In this document: piece by piece, positions 1 to 9,903 of the stretch | Numbering within the stretch: position 1 is the stretch's first letter | How the letters are laid out: the number at the start of each line of letters is the position of its first letter | Source: Corynebacterium tapiri | GTDB lineage: Bacteria > Actinomycetota > Actinomycetes > Mycobacteriales > Mycobacteriaceae | Length of the DNA stretch: 64,000 nt | Assembly: GCF_006334925.1 (NCBI RefSeq) | Contig: NZ_VDHJ01000002.1 | Location: forward strand, 177,588 to 241,587 | Reading direction: 5' to 3' | Notes under the pieces: model-generated | What the model was told of the DNA's origin: nothing | What the model saw: only the letters and a program-made list of their open reading frames with translations | Databases searched by the model: none | Made by a program: the position numbers and the translations under genes

Positions 1-1191
1 GAGCTTGTTGACGCCGGGCGCGAGGCCGGGGTGGATGTGCGCGTGTTCTACGCCCGCAAAGCCAACAAGGCGCTCGCCTTTGCTCGTACGGCCTTCGAGA
101 ATGGCCATGGGGTTGACGTAGCCAGCTATCGCGAGCTCAAGCAGGTTATTGACGCTGGCATTCCCGGCGAGCACATCATCGTCTCGGCCGCGGTCAAGCC
201 GGAAGAGATGGTTCGCCTGGCCATCGAGCATGGCGCGGTCATTTCCGTGGATAATGACGACGAGTTAGCACGCATCGTCGAGGTTGCGCAGGGTACTGCG
301 GTATCGATCGCGCCCCGGCTAGCGCCCGATCCCGCTACCTTGCCACCGACGCGATTTGGGCAGCGCTTGGATTTGTGGCGCAAGGGGTTAGCGCACGCTG
401 CTGAAAACATTCACGTGCGGGGAGTCCACGTTCACTTGCATGGCTATAGCGCCGCCGATCGTGCAATCGCCTTGTCAGAGGCCCTCGAGCTTGCGCGCGC
501 GTGCCGGGAGCAAGGCCACGAGGTGGAGTTCGTTGACTTGGGCGGGGGAGTTCCCATGTCCTATTTGGATCACACCACGGAATGGGAGAACTATCAGCGC
601 ACCCGCGAGGCCATGGTCGAGGGGCGCACACCTCCCTTTACGTGGAAGAGCGATCCGCTCAACAACACCTACCCGTTCCACCAATCGCCGGTGCGAGGTC
701 CCTGGCTGCGCGAGCTCTTGAGCTCGCAGGCAGGCCAAGAACTCAAAGCGGAGGGCCTTCGACTACACCTTGAGCCCGGTCGGAGCGTGCTCGACGGCTG
801 CGGTATGACCTTGGCTCGGGTGGCATTTATCAAGGAGCGTAGCGACGGGCTTCCGCTCGTCGGCCTGGACATGAATCGCACCCAGTTGCGCACCACCAGC
901 GACGATTGCCTCATCGACCCGCTGCTCATTCGCAGCCGCCCTGCGCCTGGTGAGGAGCTGGAGGCATTTCTAGTGGGTGCCTATTGCATCGAGGATGAAG
1001 TGATCCTGCGCCGTCGGATTCGATTTGCTCAGGGAGTGAGCGTGGGGGACATCGTGGCTTTTCCCAACACCGCCGGTTACTTCATGCACATCCTGGAGTC
1101 GGCTTCGCACCAGATTCCTTTGGCCAAGAATGTGGTGCGAGGTGAGCAAGGCTGGGAGCTCGATCAGATCGACACCCCGGCTACCCACTAA
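1..1191 (+). CDS. PLP-dependent class III decarboxylase-like protein (5' truncated)
   Basis: The reading frame is open from base 1, so the N-terminus lies outside the window; a GTG at 31 is internal. The motif YARKANK near the start holds the lysine that forms the Schiff base with PLP in the alanine racemase/ornithine-DAP decarboxylase fold. Later come HLHGY, the glycine-rich FVDLGGGVP and EPGRSVLDGCG, which match the PLP phosphate-binding and dimer-interface segments of fold-III decarboxylases. The C-terminal part (GAYCIEDEVILRRR) resembles the Y4yA-type branch more than LysA, but the substrate is unknown. It converges on the IclR gene, and the two stop codons overlap by a few bases. Confidence 0.75.
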   Translation, partial: ELVDAGREAGVDVRVFYARKANKALAFARTAFENGHGVDVASYRELKQVIDAGIPGEHIIVSAAVKPEEMVRLAIEHGAVISVDNDDELARIVEVAQGTAVSIAPRLAPDPATLPPTRFGQRLDLWRKGLAHAAENIHVRGVHVHLHGYSAADRAIALSEALELARACREQGHEVEFVDLGGGVPMSYLDHTTEWENYQRTREAMVEGRTPPFTWKSDPLNNTYPFHQSPVRGPWLRELLSSQAGQELKAEGLRLHLEPGRSVLDGCGMTLARVAFIKERSDGLPLVGLDMNRTQLRTTSDDCLIDPLLIRSRPAPGEELEAFLVGAYCIEDEVILRRRIRFAQGVSVGDIVAFPNTAGYFMHILESASHQIPLAKNVVRGEQGWELDQIDTPATH

Positions 1192-1886
1192 AGAGCACCG
1201 GAAAGTCTGCGCGCCGCTCCTGCCAACTCCGCGCCCCAGACGTGGCGGGGGCTGGGTCGCAGGCGCTCAGCGGGGCCGGAGATAGAAAGTACCGCGACTA
1301 GCGTGCCGGTCGAATCGATCACCGGGGAGGACAGGCTAGCTAGTCCCACCTCGCGCTCTGAGACTGACTCGGCAACGTGCGTGCGAGTCACCACCTCAAG
1401 TTCAGCAGCATCAAAGGTGGCCCGGGATAGAAGGTCAGCCCGGGTGGCTTCGTCAGAGAAAGCCGTAAAGACTTTGGCGGCGGAGCCCGAGGTCATAGTT
1501 AGCTGCGACCCAACTGGAACTGTGTTGCGCAGGCCACTTGTGGGCTCGACGGCCGCTACACATGTGCGTGTGTCGCCGGTGTGGCGGTAGAGTTGGACGG
1601 ACTCTCCGGTGACTTCGACCAGGGAGTTCATGATGGGCGTGGCGACGTCGATAAGCGAATGCCCCAGGTTGGTGAGCATTGACCCCAACTGCCACAAACC
1701 AGCGGGAGTGCGTTCCAGGACCTGATGGACTTCCAGCGCCGATGCCAGACGGTGGACCGTGGCGCGAGGAAGACCGGTGTCCTCGCACAGCTGCGCGAGG
1801 GAGCGGGGCCCGCCAGCAGTGGCCGCGGCGATGGCGATTGCCCGATCGAGAACCTTGATGCCGGACTCTGCGGTATAGTGTCCCAT
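1188..1886 (-). CDS. ltbR: IclR-family transcriptional regulator, LtbR-like
   Basis: A 232-aa IclR protein. An N-terminal winged helix-turn-helix (SLAQLCEDTGLPRATVHRLA) is followed by an effector-binding domain. It is transcribed divergently from leuCD, the position of LtbR in C. glutamicum, which represses leuB, leuCD and trp genes. I chose the ATG at 1886 (MGHYTAESGIKVLDRA), where family similarity begins; the frame stays open upstream to 2018, but that would overlap leuC. By analogy it probably controls leuCD from the shared 110-bp intergenic region. The effector is not visible from the sequence. Confidence 0.8.
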   Translation of the reverse strand: MGHYTAESGIKVLDRAIAIAAATAGGPRSLAQLCEDTGLPRATVHRLASALEVHQVLERTPAGLWQLGSMLTNLGHSLIDVATPIMNSLVEVTGESVQLYRHTGDTRTCVAAVEPTSGLRNTVPVGSQLTMTSGSAAKVFTAFSDEATRADLLSRATFDAAELEVVTRTHVAESVSEREVGLASLSSPVIDSTGTLVAVLSISGPAERLRPSPRHVWGAELAGAARRLSGAL

Positions 1887-1914
1887 GTAATGGATGGTAC
1901 CGTCTCGCAACATG

Positions 1915-1951
1915 GGATGCATAGTCGTGGTTTCAAACCGGCCGTGCATCC
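1915..1951. promoter_or_regulatory. Inverted repeat between ltbR and leuC, candidate operator
   Basis: GGATGCA (1915-1921) and TGCATCC (1945-1951) form a perfect 7-bp inverted repeat in the divergent ltbR/leuC intergenic region. An IclR-type regulator is expected to bind here, but the 23-bp spacer is long for one dimer site, so the assignment is tentative. Confidence 0.35.
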
Positions 1952-1996
1952 GATGCTCAAGCGGGAGACAACAAACTAGTAAAGCAGGTGAGGCAC

Positions 1997-3424
1997 ATGA
2001 GTGAGAACAATCGCCCACTCACGCTGGCCGAGAAGGTCTGGCGCGACCACGTGATTACTGCAGGTGAGAAAGGCGAGCCCGACCTCATCTACATCGACTT
2101 CCAGCTGCTCCACGAGGTAACAAGCCCACAAGCCTTCGACGGGCTGCGGCTTAATGGCCGTAAGATGCGCCGGCCTGACCTGCACTTAGCCACCGAGGAC
2201 CACAACGTTCCCACAGAAGGAATCGTTACCGGCGGAATCCAGGAAATCCTGGATGCCACGTCGCGCACCCAGGTGGAAACGCTGCGCAAGAATTGCGCGG
2301 AATTCGGCGTCACGCTGCACCCCATGGGCGACGTGCAGCAGGGAATCGTGCACACCGTGGGTCCGCAGCTGGGGATTACGCAGCCGGGCATGACCATTGT
2401 GTGCGGAGACTCGCACACCTCCACCCACGGTGCATTCGGCGCAATGGCCTTTGGTATTGGTACCAGCGAGGTCGAGCACGTGATGGCCACCCAGACCTTG
2501 AGCTTGAAGCCCTTTAAAACAATGGCGGTAGAAGTTTCGGGTGAGCTGGCTCCGGACGTTACTGCCAAGGACGTGATCTTGGCGATCATCGCCAAGATCG
2601 GCACCGGTGGCGGTCAGGGGCACGTGATCGAATATCGCGGAGAAGCGATCGAGAAGCTGTCCATGGAAGCACGCATGACCATGTGCAACATGTCCATCGA
2701 GGCGGGCGCTCGAGCCGGAATGATTGCACCGGACGAGAAGACGTTCGAGTACGTCAAGGGCCGCGAGTACGCGCCAAAGGGAGACGACTGGGACGCAGCC
2801 GTCGAGTACTGGAAGACCTTGCCCACCGATGAAGACGCGCAGTTCGATACCGTGGTGCACCTCGACGCAAATGAATTGACCCCATTTGTCACCTGGGGAA
2901 CCAACCCCGGCCAGGGCGTGGGACTGGGCGAGACCGTGCCGGATCCGGAGTCCTTCGGAGACGAGGGCCTCAAGGCAGCGGCCGAAAAGGCTCTGGCCTA
3001 CATGGACCTGGCACCTGGCACCCCGATCAAGGACATCGCCATCGATACGGTGTTCCTGGGCTCGTGTACCAACGCGCGCATCGAGGACCTGCGCGCCGCT
3101 GCGGAGATCGTTAAGGGCAAGACCATCGCTGCTGACACGCGCATGTTGGTGGTTCCCTCGTCAACGCTCGTGAAGAATCAGGCAGAGGAGGAGGGCCTGG
3201 ATCAGATCTTCCGCGACTTCGGCGCCGAGTGGCGCACGGCTGGTTGCTCCATGTGCCTGGGCATGAACCCAGATCAGCTGCAGCCCGGAGAGCGCAGCGC
3301 CTCAACCAGCAACCGAAACTTTGAAGGACGCCAGGGCCCAGGGGGTCGCACTCACCTGGTCAGCCCGGTCGTCGCCGCAGCGACCGCGGTGGCTGGTCAC
3401 CTTGCCAGCCCGGCCGACCTGTAA
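1997..3424 (+). CDS. leuC: 3-isopropylmalate dehydratase large subunit
   Basis: A 475-aa aconitase-family subunit. With LeuD it isomerises 2-isopropylmalate to 3-isopropylmalate in leucine synthesis. Visible features are [13 protein letters not shown] and the cysteines of the [4Fe-4S] cluster in [11 protein letters not shown] and [11 protein letters not shown]. The full frame allows a GTG at 1988, but the ATG at 1997 ([15 protein letters not shown]) has the purine-rich AGGTGAGG just upstream and fits the family start. leuD follows after 31 bp, so the two are presumably one transcript controlled by the divergent IclR regulator. Confidence 0.96.
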   Translation: MSENNRPLTLAEKVWRDHVITAGEKGEPDLIYIDFQLLHEVTSPQAFDGLRLNGRKMRRPDLHLATEDHNVPTEGIVTGGIQEILDATSRTQVETLRKNCAEFGVTLHPMGDVQQGIVHTVGPQLGITQPGMTIVCGDSHTSTHGAFGAMAFGIGTSEVEHVMATQTLSLKPFKTMAVEVSGELAPDVTAKDVILAIIAKIGTGGGQGHVIEYRGEAIEKLSMEARMTMCNMSIEAGARAGMIAPDEKTFEYVKGREYAPKGDDWDAAVEYWKTLPTDEDAQFDTVVHLDANELTPFVTWGTNPGQGVGLGETVPDPESFGDEGLKAAAEKALAYMDLAPGTPIKDIAIDTVFLGSCTNARIEDLRAAAEIVKGKTIAADTRMLVVPSSTLVKNQAEEEGLDQIFRDFGAEWRTAGCSMCLGMNPDQLQPGERSASTSNRNFEGRQGPGGRTHLVSPVVAAATAVAGHLASPADL

Positions 3425-3455
3425 GTACTCCCACGCCTTTACCCAAGGAGAATTC

Positions 3456-4043
3456 ATGGAAAAGATCACGACGCATACCGGCGTGGGCGTTCCGCTGCGC
3501 GCCAGCAACGTGGACACCGACCAAATCATTCCCGCCGTGTACCTCAAGAGGGTCACCCGAACTGGCTTCGAGGATGGGCTTTTTGCCAACTGGCGCCGCA
3601 ACGAGGATTTCATCCTCAACCAAGAGCCCTATGCTCAGGGATCCGTACTGGTGACGGGTCCTGACTTCGGAACTGGCTCCTCGCGCGAGCACGCGGTGTG
3701 GGCGCTGATGGACTACGGCTTCCGCGTCGTGCTGTCCCCGCGCTTCGCCGACATCTTCCGTGGCAATGCGGGCAAGGCTGGTCTCGTCGCCGGTCAGATC
3801 AGCGAGTCTGACGCAGAGCTGCTGCTCAAGACCCTCGAGGCAAGCCCCGGGCTGGAGGTCACGGTATCGCTAGAGGACCGCCTGGTTCACGCCGGTGAAG
3901 TCACGGTGTCCTTCGACATCGACGACTACACCCGCTGGCGTTTGATGGAGGGGCTTGACGACGTCGGGCTGACCCTGCGCAAAGACGAAGACATCACCGC
4001 CTTCGAGGCCGAGCGCCCGGCGTTCAAGCCGAGCGTGAGCTAG
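3456..4043 (+). CDS. leuD: 3-isopropylmalate dehydratase small subunit
   Basis: A 195-aa swivelling-domain subunit of isopropylmalate isomerase. Typical segments are [15 protein letters not shown] and [15 protein letters not shown]. The frame opens upstream inside leuC, but the ATG at 3456 is preceded by AAGGAG (3445-3450) at good spacing and begins at the conserved [11 protein letters not shown]. Length is normal. It is cotranscribed with leuC, and its 3' end converges on the Nudix gene. Confidence 0.96.
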   Translation: MEKITTHTGVGVPLRASNVDTDQIIPAVYLKRVTRTGFEDGLFANWRRNEDFILNQEPYAQGSVLVTGPDFGTGSSREHAVWALMDYGFRVVLSPRFADIFRGNAGKAGLVAGQISESDAELLLKTLEASPGLEVTVSLEDRLVHAGEVTVSFDIDDYTRWRLMEGLDDVGLTLRKDEDITAFEAERPAFKPSVS

Positions 4044-4050
4044 CCACTGG

Positions 4051-5073
4051 TTATTTCACCGGCAGCGGGGAGGCCAGGTAGTCCGCCCCGGTCAACTCAC
4101 CGCCGTTGAAGGAAAGCACCCAGACGCTGCCCTTCTTGGCATTAATCTGTTCCAGCCGCAGCCGTCCCGAGGCCGAAAGCCACTCCAGCAGGCCCTCGAT
4201 TGCTCCGCCCTGGCTGGCGATGACGGACACCCCGCCCTTCTTGATCACCTTGGTGATCGCGTCCTGCACATCTTGGGGGCGGGATTCCCACGCAACATCG
4301 CCAAACTCGGGCTTGACCTTCACAGAGATCCCGAGCTCGTCGGCAAGCGGCGCTACCGTGTCTTGGCAGCGATCAGGCTCCGCCGTGTAGATGCGCTCCG
4401 GGCCCCACGCGGAAAGCAGCGGGACCAGCATCTCCGCCTGGCGGCGCCCCTTCTTATCCAGCGGACGAAGATTGTCATCGCCTGCCCAATTGCCTCGCTG
4501 GTGGGCTCGCCCGTGGCGGACCAGGAGGATACGGGCCTGGGCCGGAAGTCCTAGGCGCTTATGGGCCTTGAGCAGGACGTCTCGATCCACGACGTAGCTC
4601 AAGCGTTGTGCCGCCTCGTCCACGCTCATCCACGTGAGCTCGTCAACCTCGTTGTTGGCCTTGAACTTGCCTCCCACCACCTGCGCCGTCCAATAAAAGA
4701 CCACTTTGGTTCGCCCAGCCACGGGGTACATCACCCGGCCGAGCAGTTTGCCGAGCTCCACTGTGTACCCGGTTTCCTCCGCGATCTCGCGCACTGCGGT
4801 GACGGGAAGAGATTCGCCCGGATCAACCTTGCCTTTGGCCAGCGACCAATCGTCGTAATGCGGACGATGGATGACGGCATACTCGATCGATTCTGGCTTT
4901 TGTGGGTTGCCTCGCCAGAGCACGGCCCCGGCAGCGAGCGTCGTCTTGCCCAGCCCCTCCACCGGATCGCGCAGAATCTCCTGGTAGCGCCCAGTAATGG
5001 CCAGCTGGGGACCGGAATCCTTGTCTACCTCGTGAGGTCGGGACTTCTTTGCAGACGAGGACTTCACAGCCAT
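4051..5073 (-). CDS. Nudix hydrolase with C-terminal histidine phosphatase domain, MutT1-like
   Basis: A 340-aa two-domain protein. The Nudix box runs from GKVDPGE to REIAEETGY (GX5EX7REUXEEXGU satisfied) in the N-terminal half. The C-terminal half is a histidine phosphatase domain with the catalytic RHG in LLVRHGRAHQRG. Mycobacterial MutT1 has this architecture and degrades 8-oxo-guanine nucleotides and dinucleoside polyphosphates. A sanitising role is therefore likely. The N-terminus is lysine/serine-rich and unstructured. The start at 5073 has GGAAG upstream. Divergent from gpsA. Confidence 0.88.
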   Translation of the reverse strand: MAVKSSSAKKSRPHEVDKDSGPQLAITGRYQEILRDPVEGLGKTTLAAGAVLWRGNPQKPESIEYAVIHRPHYDDWSLAKGKVDPGESLPVTAVREIAEETGYTVELGKLLGRVMYPVAGRTKVVFYWTAQVVGGKFKANNEVDELTWMSVDEAAQRLSYVVDRDVLLKAHKRLGLPAQARILLVRHGRAHQRGNWAGDDNLRPLDKKGRRQAEMLVPLLSAWGPERIYTAEPDRCQDTVAPLADELGISVKVKPEFGDVAWESRPQDVQDAITKVIKKGGVSVIASQGGAIEGLLEWLSASGRLRLEQINAKKGSVWVLSFNGGELTGADYLASPLPVK

Positions 5074-5145
5074 TCCACTTCCTTTGCCAGCATGCGTCGG
5101 TCATCAGGGTTTGAGATTTCATGGCTAACGATACCGCCGATCACC

Positions 5146-5151
5146 TAGACT
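5146..5151 (+). promoter_or_regulatory. Putative -10 element for gpsA
   Basis: TAGACT matches the corynebacterial TANNNT -10 pattern and lies in the divergent gap between the Nudix gene and gpsA, about 57 bp before the chosen gpsA start. No clear -35 is visible. Confidence 0.4.
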
Positions 5152-5208
5152 ATGGATTCTGTTCATGCCCTCCGGGGCCTTCTCGATCTGGGCAAGGAGT
5201 TACGCATA

Positions 5209-6207
5209 GTGGTCAACGTCGCCGTGATGGGAGCAGGTTCGTGGGGGACAACCCTGGCCAAGGTGTTCGCGGATGCGGGAAACCCTGTCACTTTGTGGGC
5301 CCGCCGCTCTGAGCTCGCGGAAGCGATTCAGCAGCGGCACGAAAACGCTGACTACCTCCCGGGTATCGCCCTGCCGCAGTCCCTGGTGGCCACCACGGAC
5401 GCCGCCGAAGCGCTGAGTGGGGCAGAAATCGTAGTCTGCGCTGTTCCTAGCCAGACGCTGCGCAAGAATCTGGCGAGCTGGGGCACAAGCATTTCACCGG
5501 ATGCCACCGTCGTTTCCATCTCTAAGGGCATTGAGGCTGACACCCACCTGCGGATGAGTCAGGTGATCGCGGAGTCCGCCGACATCCCCGCAGAGCGCAT
5601 CGTTGTGCTCTCGGGCCCCAACTTGGCCAAGGAGATTGCGCAGGAGCATCCCGCAGCCACGGTGATCGCGGGTATCGACGAGGCCCGCGCCCAGATGGTT
5701 CAGGCAGCGGTGTCGACCGACTACCTACGCCCGTACACCAACACTGACGTCGTGGGGGCGGAGATCGGTGGTGCATGTAAGAACGTCATCGCCCTGGCAT
5801 GTGGCATCGCTGCCGGTCGCGGCCTGGGCGATAACACCCTGGCCACGCTGATCACCCGCGGCTTGGCCGAGATTTCCCGTCTGGGGGAGTCCCTCGGGGC
5901 TGACCCGCGCACGTTTGCCGGCCTGGCAGGTTTAGGCGATCTGGTGGCCACCTGCATGTCCCCGCTATCGCGAAACCGTACTTTCGGTGAGCGGCTGGGG
6001 CGTGGCGGCACGCTCGACGAGGCCAAGAAGGCTACCAACGGGCAGGTGGCCGAGGGTGTGATCTCTTCACGTTCGATCTACCAGTTGGCTCAGCAGCAAG
6101 GGGTCGAGATGCCTATTACGCGCGCAGTGCTGGCCGTATGCCACGAATCCGTGGCGGTGGATGAAACTGTGGCGATGCTCATGGGTCGCTCTAAAAAGTC
6201 GGAATAA
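5209..6207 (+). CDS. gpsA: NAD(P)-dependent glycerol-3-phosphate dehydrogenase
   Basis: A 332-aa enzyme that reduces dihydroxyacetone phosphate to sn-glycerol 3-phosphate for phospholipid synthesis. The Rossmann motif [13 protein letters not shown] is at the N-terminus. [17 protein letters not shown] and [12 protein letters not shown] are typical of the C-terminal catalytic domain. An ATG at 5152 would add 19 non-conserved residues. The GTG at 5209 is preferred because AAGGAG (5194-5199) precedes it at 9 nt and the Rossmann strand starts immediately. ddlA follows after 20 bp, likely in the same operon. Confidence 0.95.
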   Translation: MVNVAVMGAGSWGTTLAKVFADAGNPVTLWARRSELAEAIQQRHENADYLPGIALPQSLVATTDAAEALSGAEIVVCAVPSQTLRKNLASWGTSISPDATVVSISKGIEADTHLRMSQVIAESADIPAERIVVLSGPNLAKEIAQEHPAATVIAGIDEARAQMVQAAVSTDYLRPYTNTDVVGAEIGGACKNVIALACGIAAGRGLGDNTLATLITRGLAEISRLGESLGADPRTFAGLAGLGDLVATCMSPLSRNRTFGERLGRGGTLDEAKKATNGQVAEGVISSRSIYQLAQQQGVEMPITRAVLAVCHESVAVDETVAMLMGRSKKSE

Positions 6208-6227
6208 AGGGCGGTAAAGTTTCAGCG

Positions 6228-7337
6228 GTGACTGATACCGCGCTCAATACCGCTTCCCGTAACCCCCAAGGCATCACCCGCGTGGCCGTCGTCTACGGCG
6301 GACGCAGCAGTGAGCACTCCATCTCCTGCATCTCAGCTGGAGCGATCATGTCGCACCTGGATGCAGCGCGCTACGAGGTTGTCCCGGTGGGCATCACCCC
6401 AGACGGCGTATGGACGGTAGGAGAGCCTGATTACAGCAAGCTGGAAGCGCACGGCGCCGACATGCCGCACGTTGCGCTGCGCGACGAGCTCGCATTAAGC
6501 CTCAACCCCAACCACAGTGGGCAGATCATTAACGTCACCCAATCCACTGTGCATGCCGAAGTCGATGTCATCGTCCCAGTGCTGCATGGCCGCTTCGGCG
6601 AGGACGGAACGATCCAAGGCCTGTTTGAGATGGCGGGCGTGCCCTACGTAGGCCCGGGTGTCCTCGCCTCCGCTGCCAGTATGGACAAGGAGTACACCAA
6701 GAAGCTGATGCAGGCTGAGGGTCTGCCGATCACCGAGGAAGTTGTCCTCGGAGAAGGCGAAAGCCTGAGCGAGCAGGATCAGCAACGGCTCGGCCTGCCC
6801 GTATTTGTTAAGCCCGCCCGAGGCGGATCGTCGATCGGCATCTCCAAGGTCTCGCAGTGGGAGGAAGCGGACGACGCCATTGCGCTGGCTCGCAAGCATG
6901 ACTCCAAGGTGATCATCGAAGCCATGATTCACGGCATCGAGGTCGAGGTGGGCGTGCTCGAGGGGCCGGACGGCCAGGTGATCGCCTCGGTACCGGCGCA
7001 GTTGAACGGCACCGAGGATTCTGACGAGGGCTTCTACGGGTTTGAGACCAAGTACGTGGACGACACGGTCACTGCAACCATCCCGGCAGACATTCCGGCC
7101 GAGATGACCACGCAGCTGCAAGACATGGCAGTGCGCACCTTCCATGCTCTGAACTGCAAGGGCCTGGCGCGCGTCGACTTCTTTGTCACGGAGCAGGGCC
7201 CGGTGCTCAACGAGGTCAACACCATGCCGGGCTTCACCCCGATCTCCATGTACCCGCAGGTGTTCAAGGCAAGTGGGGTGTCTTACGAGCAGCTGTTGGA
7301 CCAGCTCATCGCTACTGCTCTGGCGTCGAGCGACTAA
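6228..7337 (+). CDS. ddlA: D-alanine--D-alanine ligase
   Basis: A 369-aa ATP-grasp ligase that makes the D-Ala-D-Ala dipeptide for peptidoglycan. VVYGGRSSEHSIS is the N-terminal substrate loop. VKPARGGSSIGISKV and FFVTEQGPVLNEVNTMPGF are the ATP-grasp and Mg-binding segments. The start is GTG at 6228 with a weak ribosome-binding site. It lies directly after gpsA, as in other corynebacteria. The 3' end overlaps the convergent DUF3515 gene by 26 bp. Confidence 0.95.
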   Translation: MTDTALNTASRNPQGITRVAVVYGGRSSEHSISCISAGAIMSHLDAARYEVVPVGITPDGVWTVGEPDYSKLEAHGADMPHVALRDELALSLNPNHSGQIINVTQSTVHAEVDVIVPVLHGRFGEDGTIQGLFEMAGVPYVGPGVLASAASMDKEYTKKLMQAEGLPITEEVVLGEGESLSEQDQQRLGLPVFVKPARGGSSIGISKVSQWEEADDAIALARKHDSKVIIEAMIHGIEVEVGVLEGPDGQVIASVPAQLNGTEDSDEGFYGFETKYVDDTVTATIPADIPAEMTTQLQDMAVRTFHALNCKGLARVDFFVTEQGPVLNEVNTMPGFTPISMYPQVFKASGVSYEQLLDQLIATALASSD

Positions 7338-8247
7338 TTACCTCGCTGAGCTCTGGAAGTGCCTCGCTGGTCGCTGACTGCGGGGCACTTACTGCAATGT
7401 CCGTGGCACGGCCCAGGGCATACCAGGTGCCGGCGGTGACTCCGTTGGCCAACTGAGTGTCTTCAAACCAGGGGACGTCGTTGATCTGAGTCAGGCGAGC
7501 GCCGGCCTGATAACCCGGCGGAGGCGCAACCCCGCAGCGCAGCACGATCGGTTCATGGCCAGGTCGAGTCCAGGACACGCTGTCCGAGGTGCGCGACTTA
7601 AGGCTCCACGAGGTTGCCAGGTTTTCCGGTAATGCCTTGGTCAGGGACTCGCACACCTGGGCGGTATCACCGGCGGCCGGTTCGAGTTGGCTAAGCGGGG
7701 CCGGGTGGGGCTGCGGATCCGTTTTGTCTGTGTCAGACAGCGCCGGGGCGATGGCCTCTACCGGCTTGGACGACTCAGTGAGGTCGGGATTGTCCGTGGT
7801 CAGTGCGACAACGGGCGAGCGATCGACGGAATACCAGGTCACCAAATTCGATCCCGGAGTCTCATCAGCTACAGCGAGCCACTCGGTATCGCTAATCTCC
7901 TGGGTCTGCGCCAACGAGGTGAACTGCAGGGGCAAATCCACTCCACAGCGCAAGGTAATGCGGTCGGTGCTCGGGGCGGACCACGCAGCGGTTCCGGCTG
8001 GTCGCGGATCCGCAATCGCCACGGACTCATGCCCAGCAACCTCGTTAGGCAGCGCCGCCAACACCTCGTCGCACTGCTGAGAATCTGCAAGAGGCGCGGG
8101 TAGCTCGCTCATGGCCACGGGGGTACGCGCTGCACGCTCAGTGATCCACTTAGCGCCCCCGAGGGCCGCGGCCACCAGCGCTAGCGCCAACCCGAGACAA
8201 ACGTAGACAGCTATCCGGCTAGATTGGAAGGGATCACTCGTGCTCAT
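7312..8247 (-). CDS. DUF3515 membrane-anchored protein with two DUF3515 repeats
   Basis: An approximately 311-aa protein with one N-terminal transmembrane segment (about residues 12-34) and a large extracytoplasmic part. Two copies of a DUF3515-like unit are recognisable: one with ITLRCGVDLP, then a TEWLAV and TWYSV block; one with IVLRCGVAPPPGYQ, then VPWFED and TWYALGRATDIAVS. Most family members I know carry one unit. The ATG at 8247 is chosen over an upstream TTG at 8259. Located between ddlA and thiL, as is usual for DUF3515 in corynebacteria and mycobacteria; function unknown, possibly envelope-related. Confidence 0.75.
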   Translation of the reverse strand: MSTSDPFQSSRIAVYVCLGLALALVAAALGGAKWITERAARTPVAMSELPAPLADSQQCDEVLAALPNEVAGHESVAIADPRPAGTAAWSAPSTDRITLRCGVDLPLQFTSLAQTQEISDTEWLAVADETPGSNLVTWYSVDRSPVVALTTDNPDLTESSKPVEAIAPALSDTDKTDPQPHPAPLSQLEPAAGDTAQVCESLTKALPENLATSWSLKSRTSDSVSWTRPGHEPIVLRCGVAPPPGYQAGARLTQINDVPWFEDTQLANGVTAGTWYALGRATDIAVSAPQSATSEALPELSEVISRSTPEQ

Positions 8248-8285
8248 GATGGGTGCCAAGTCTAGCGAAAGGTTGATCCGCAGCC

Positions 8286-9245
8286 ATGGCTGACCCGCAA
8301 TCCGCCTTAACTGTCGGCGACGTAGGAGAACACGCCGTCATCCAGGCCATTATCGAGGCCGCACCTAGTGTGCTCAACGGTGACGACGCCGCGGTGTTAA
8401 CCCACGCGTCTCCCAATTCCCGCTCAGTGGTTGCCACAGACATGCTGGTGAGCAATCGACACTTCAGCTTTGACTACTCCACGCCCTTTGAGGTCGGCTA
8501 CAAAGCAATCACCGTGAACTTCGCCGATATCGAGGCCATGGGGGCGCGCCCGGTGGGAGCGGTGCTGGCCCTCGCCCTTCCCCCCGATACTCCGCTAGAT
8601 ACGGTGCGGGAGTTAGCGCAGGGCGTCGATAAGCGATGCCGGGAGTACACCACCGAATTGCTCGGCGGGGACGTAACTGCTTCGGATCAGCTCGTCGTGT
8701 CGATTACTGCGGTGGGGTCTCTGGGAGGAAACAGGGACGCCCTGCGTTTGGATCGTGCACGGGTGGGGCAGCGGGTCGTGGCGCATGGTGCGATCGGCTA
8801 CTCGGCTGCCGGGTTTGCGCTGCTGGAGAAGTTCGGGAGAAAACGCGTTCCACAGGAGCTCGACGAACTGGTACGAGCGCATTGCCAGCCGGCACTTACC
8901 CCTGGGCGGGGCGTGGTAGCACGCGCTACCGGTGCCACGGCGGCAACGGATAACTCGGATGGCCTCGTTCCGGACCTTGACCTGCTCGCTCGGAGATCGC
9001 ATGTGGGAATCAACCTGGACGCAGATGCGCTCCAGCCTGACGATCTGCTGCAACGCGCCGGTGAGCTGTGCGGTGTTGACCCGTGGGAGTGGGTATTGAC
9101 CGGGGGAGAGGACCACACCCTGATTGCCACCACTGCTAGCGAGGCACCATCGAAATTTCGCACGATCGGAGAAGTCATCCGAGGAGAGGGCGTCACCGTC
9201 GACGGCCAAGCGCCGGAGTATCAGAAGGGCTGGGTGAGCTTTTAG
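8286..9245 (+). CDS. thiL: Thiamine-monophosphate kinase
   Basis: A 319-aa AIR-synthase-superfamily kinase that phosphorylates thiamine monophosphate to the diphosphate cofactor. Recognisable segments are [32 protein letters not shown] and [15 protein letters not shown], all metal/ATP-binding parts of ThiL. The ATG at 8286 follows a GAAAGG. It is divergent from the DUF3515 gene and 2 bp from ung, which suggests translational coupling of thiL-ung. Confidence 0.93.
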   Translation: MADPQSALTVGDVGEHAVIQAIIEAAPSVLNGDDAAVLTHASPNSRSVVATDMLVSNRHFSFDYSTPFEVGYKAITVNFADIEAMGARPVGAVLALALPPDTPLDTVRELAQGVDKRCREYTTELLGGDVTASDQLVVSITAVGSLGGNRDALRLDRARVGQRVVAHGAIGYSAAGFALLEKFGRKRVPQELDELVRAHCQPALTPGRGVVARATGATAATDNSDGLVPDLDLLARRSHVGINLDADALQPDDLLQRAGELCGVDPWEWVLTGGEDHTLIATTASEAPSKFRTIGEVIRGEGVTVDGQAPEYQKGWVSF

Positions 9246-9247
9246 CC

Positions 9248-9892
9248 ATGTCTATTCCTGTGCACCCCAGTTGGGTCGAACCACTTGCTCCAGTGGAGGA
9301 GCAGATTCATCGAATGGGAGATTTTCTGCGGTCCGAACCGGCCTTCCTGCCCCCGGGCAGCAAGATTTTAAGGGCCTTCCAGGATCCCTTCGATGAGGTC
9401 AAGGTATTGATCGTGGGGCAGGATCCATACCCCACTCCAGGACACGCCATGGGATTGAGCTTCTCGACGGAGCCGGGTGTGCCCGCACCCCGGTCGCTGG
9501 TGAATATCTACCGCGAGCTCGAGTCTGACCTGGGAATCGCGCCGCGTTCCGACGGTGACATCAGCTCGTGGTCTGGGCAGGGCGTACTCTTGCTCAACCG
9601 CGTCCTCAGCGTGCGTCCCCAAGCTGCCGGATCCCACCGCCGGAAGGGCTGGGAGGAAGTGACCGAATGCGCAATCAGGGCCCTGGCGCAGCGCAACGCC
9701 CCGCTGGTGGCCATTCTGTGGGGTCGAGACGCCCAGACCGCGCAGGCATTCCTAGGGGATACTCCCTGCATCACCTCGGCGCATCCCTCTCCGTTGTCTG
9801 CCTCCCGCGGATTCTTCGGGTCGCGTCCCTTTTCGCGTGCAAACGAGGCCCTGCGTCAACAGTCAGCTTCGCCAGTTGACTGGGGTGCGTAA
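9248..9892 (+). CDS. ung: Uracil-DNA glycosylase, family 1
   Basis: A 214-aa enzyme that excises uracil from [20 protein letters not shown] contains the catalytic Asp (water-activating loop). [18 protein letters not shown] is the Leu-intercalation loop with its His. The HPSW N-terminal motif is present. Length is normal. It sits tightly between thiL and the DAK2 gene, probably in one operon running through recG. Confidence 0.95.
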   Translation: MSIPVHPSWVEPLAPVEEQIHRMGDFLRSEPAFLPPGSKILRAFQDPFDEVKVLIVGQDPYPTPGHAMGLSFSTEPGVPAPRSLVNIYRELESDLGIAPRSDGDISSWSGQGVLLLNRVLSVRPQAAGSHRRKGWEEVTECAIRALAQRNAPLVAILWGRDAQTAQAFLGDTPCITSAHPSPLSASRGFFGSRPFSRANEALRQQSASPVDWGA

Positions 9893-9903
9893 GGTGTAAG
9901 CCC

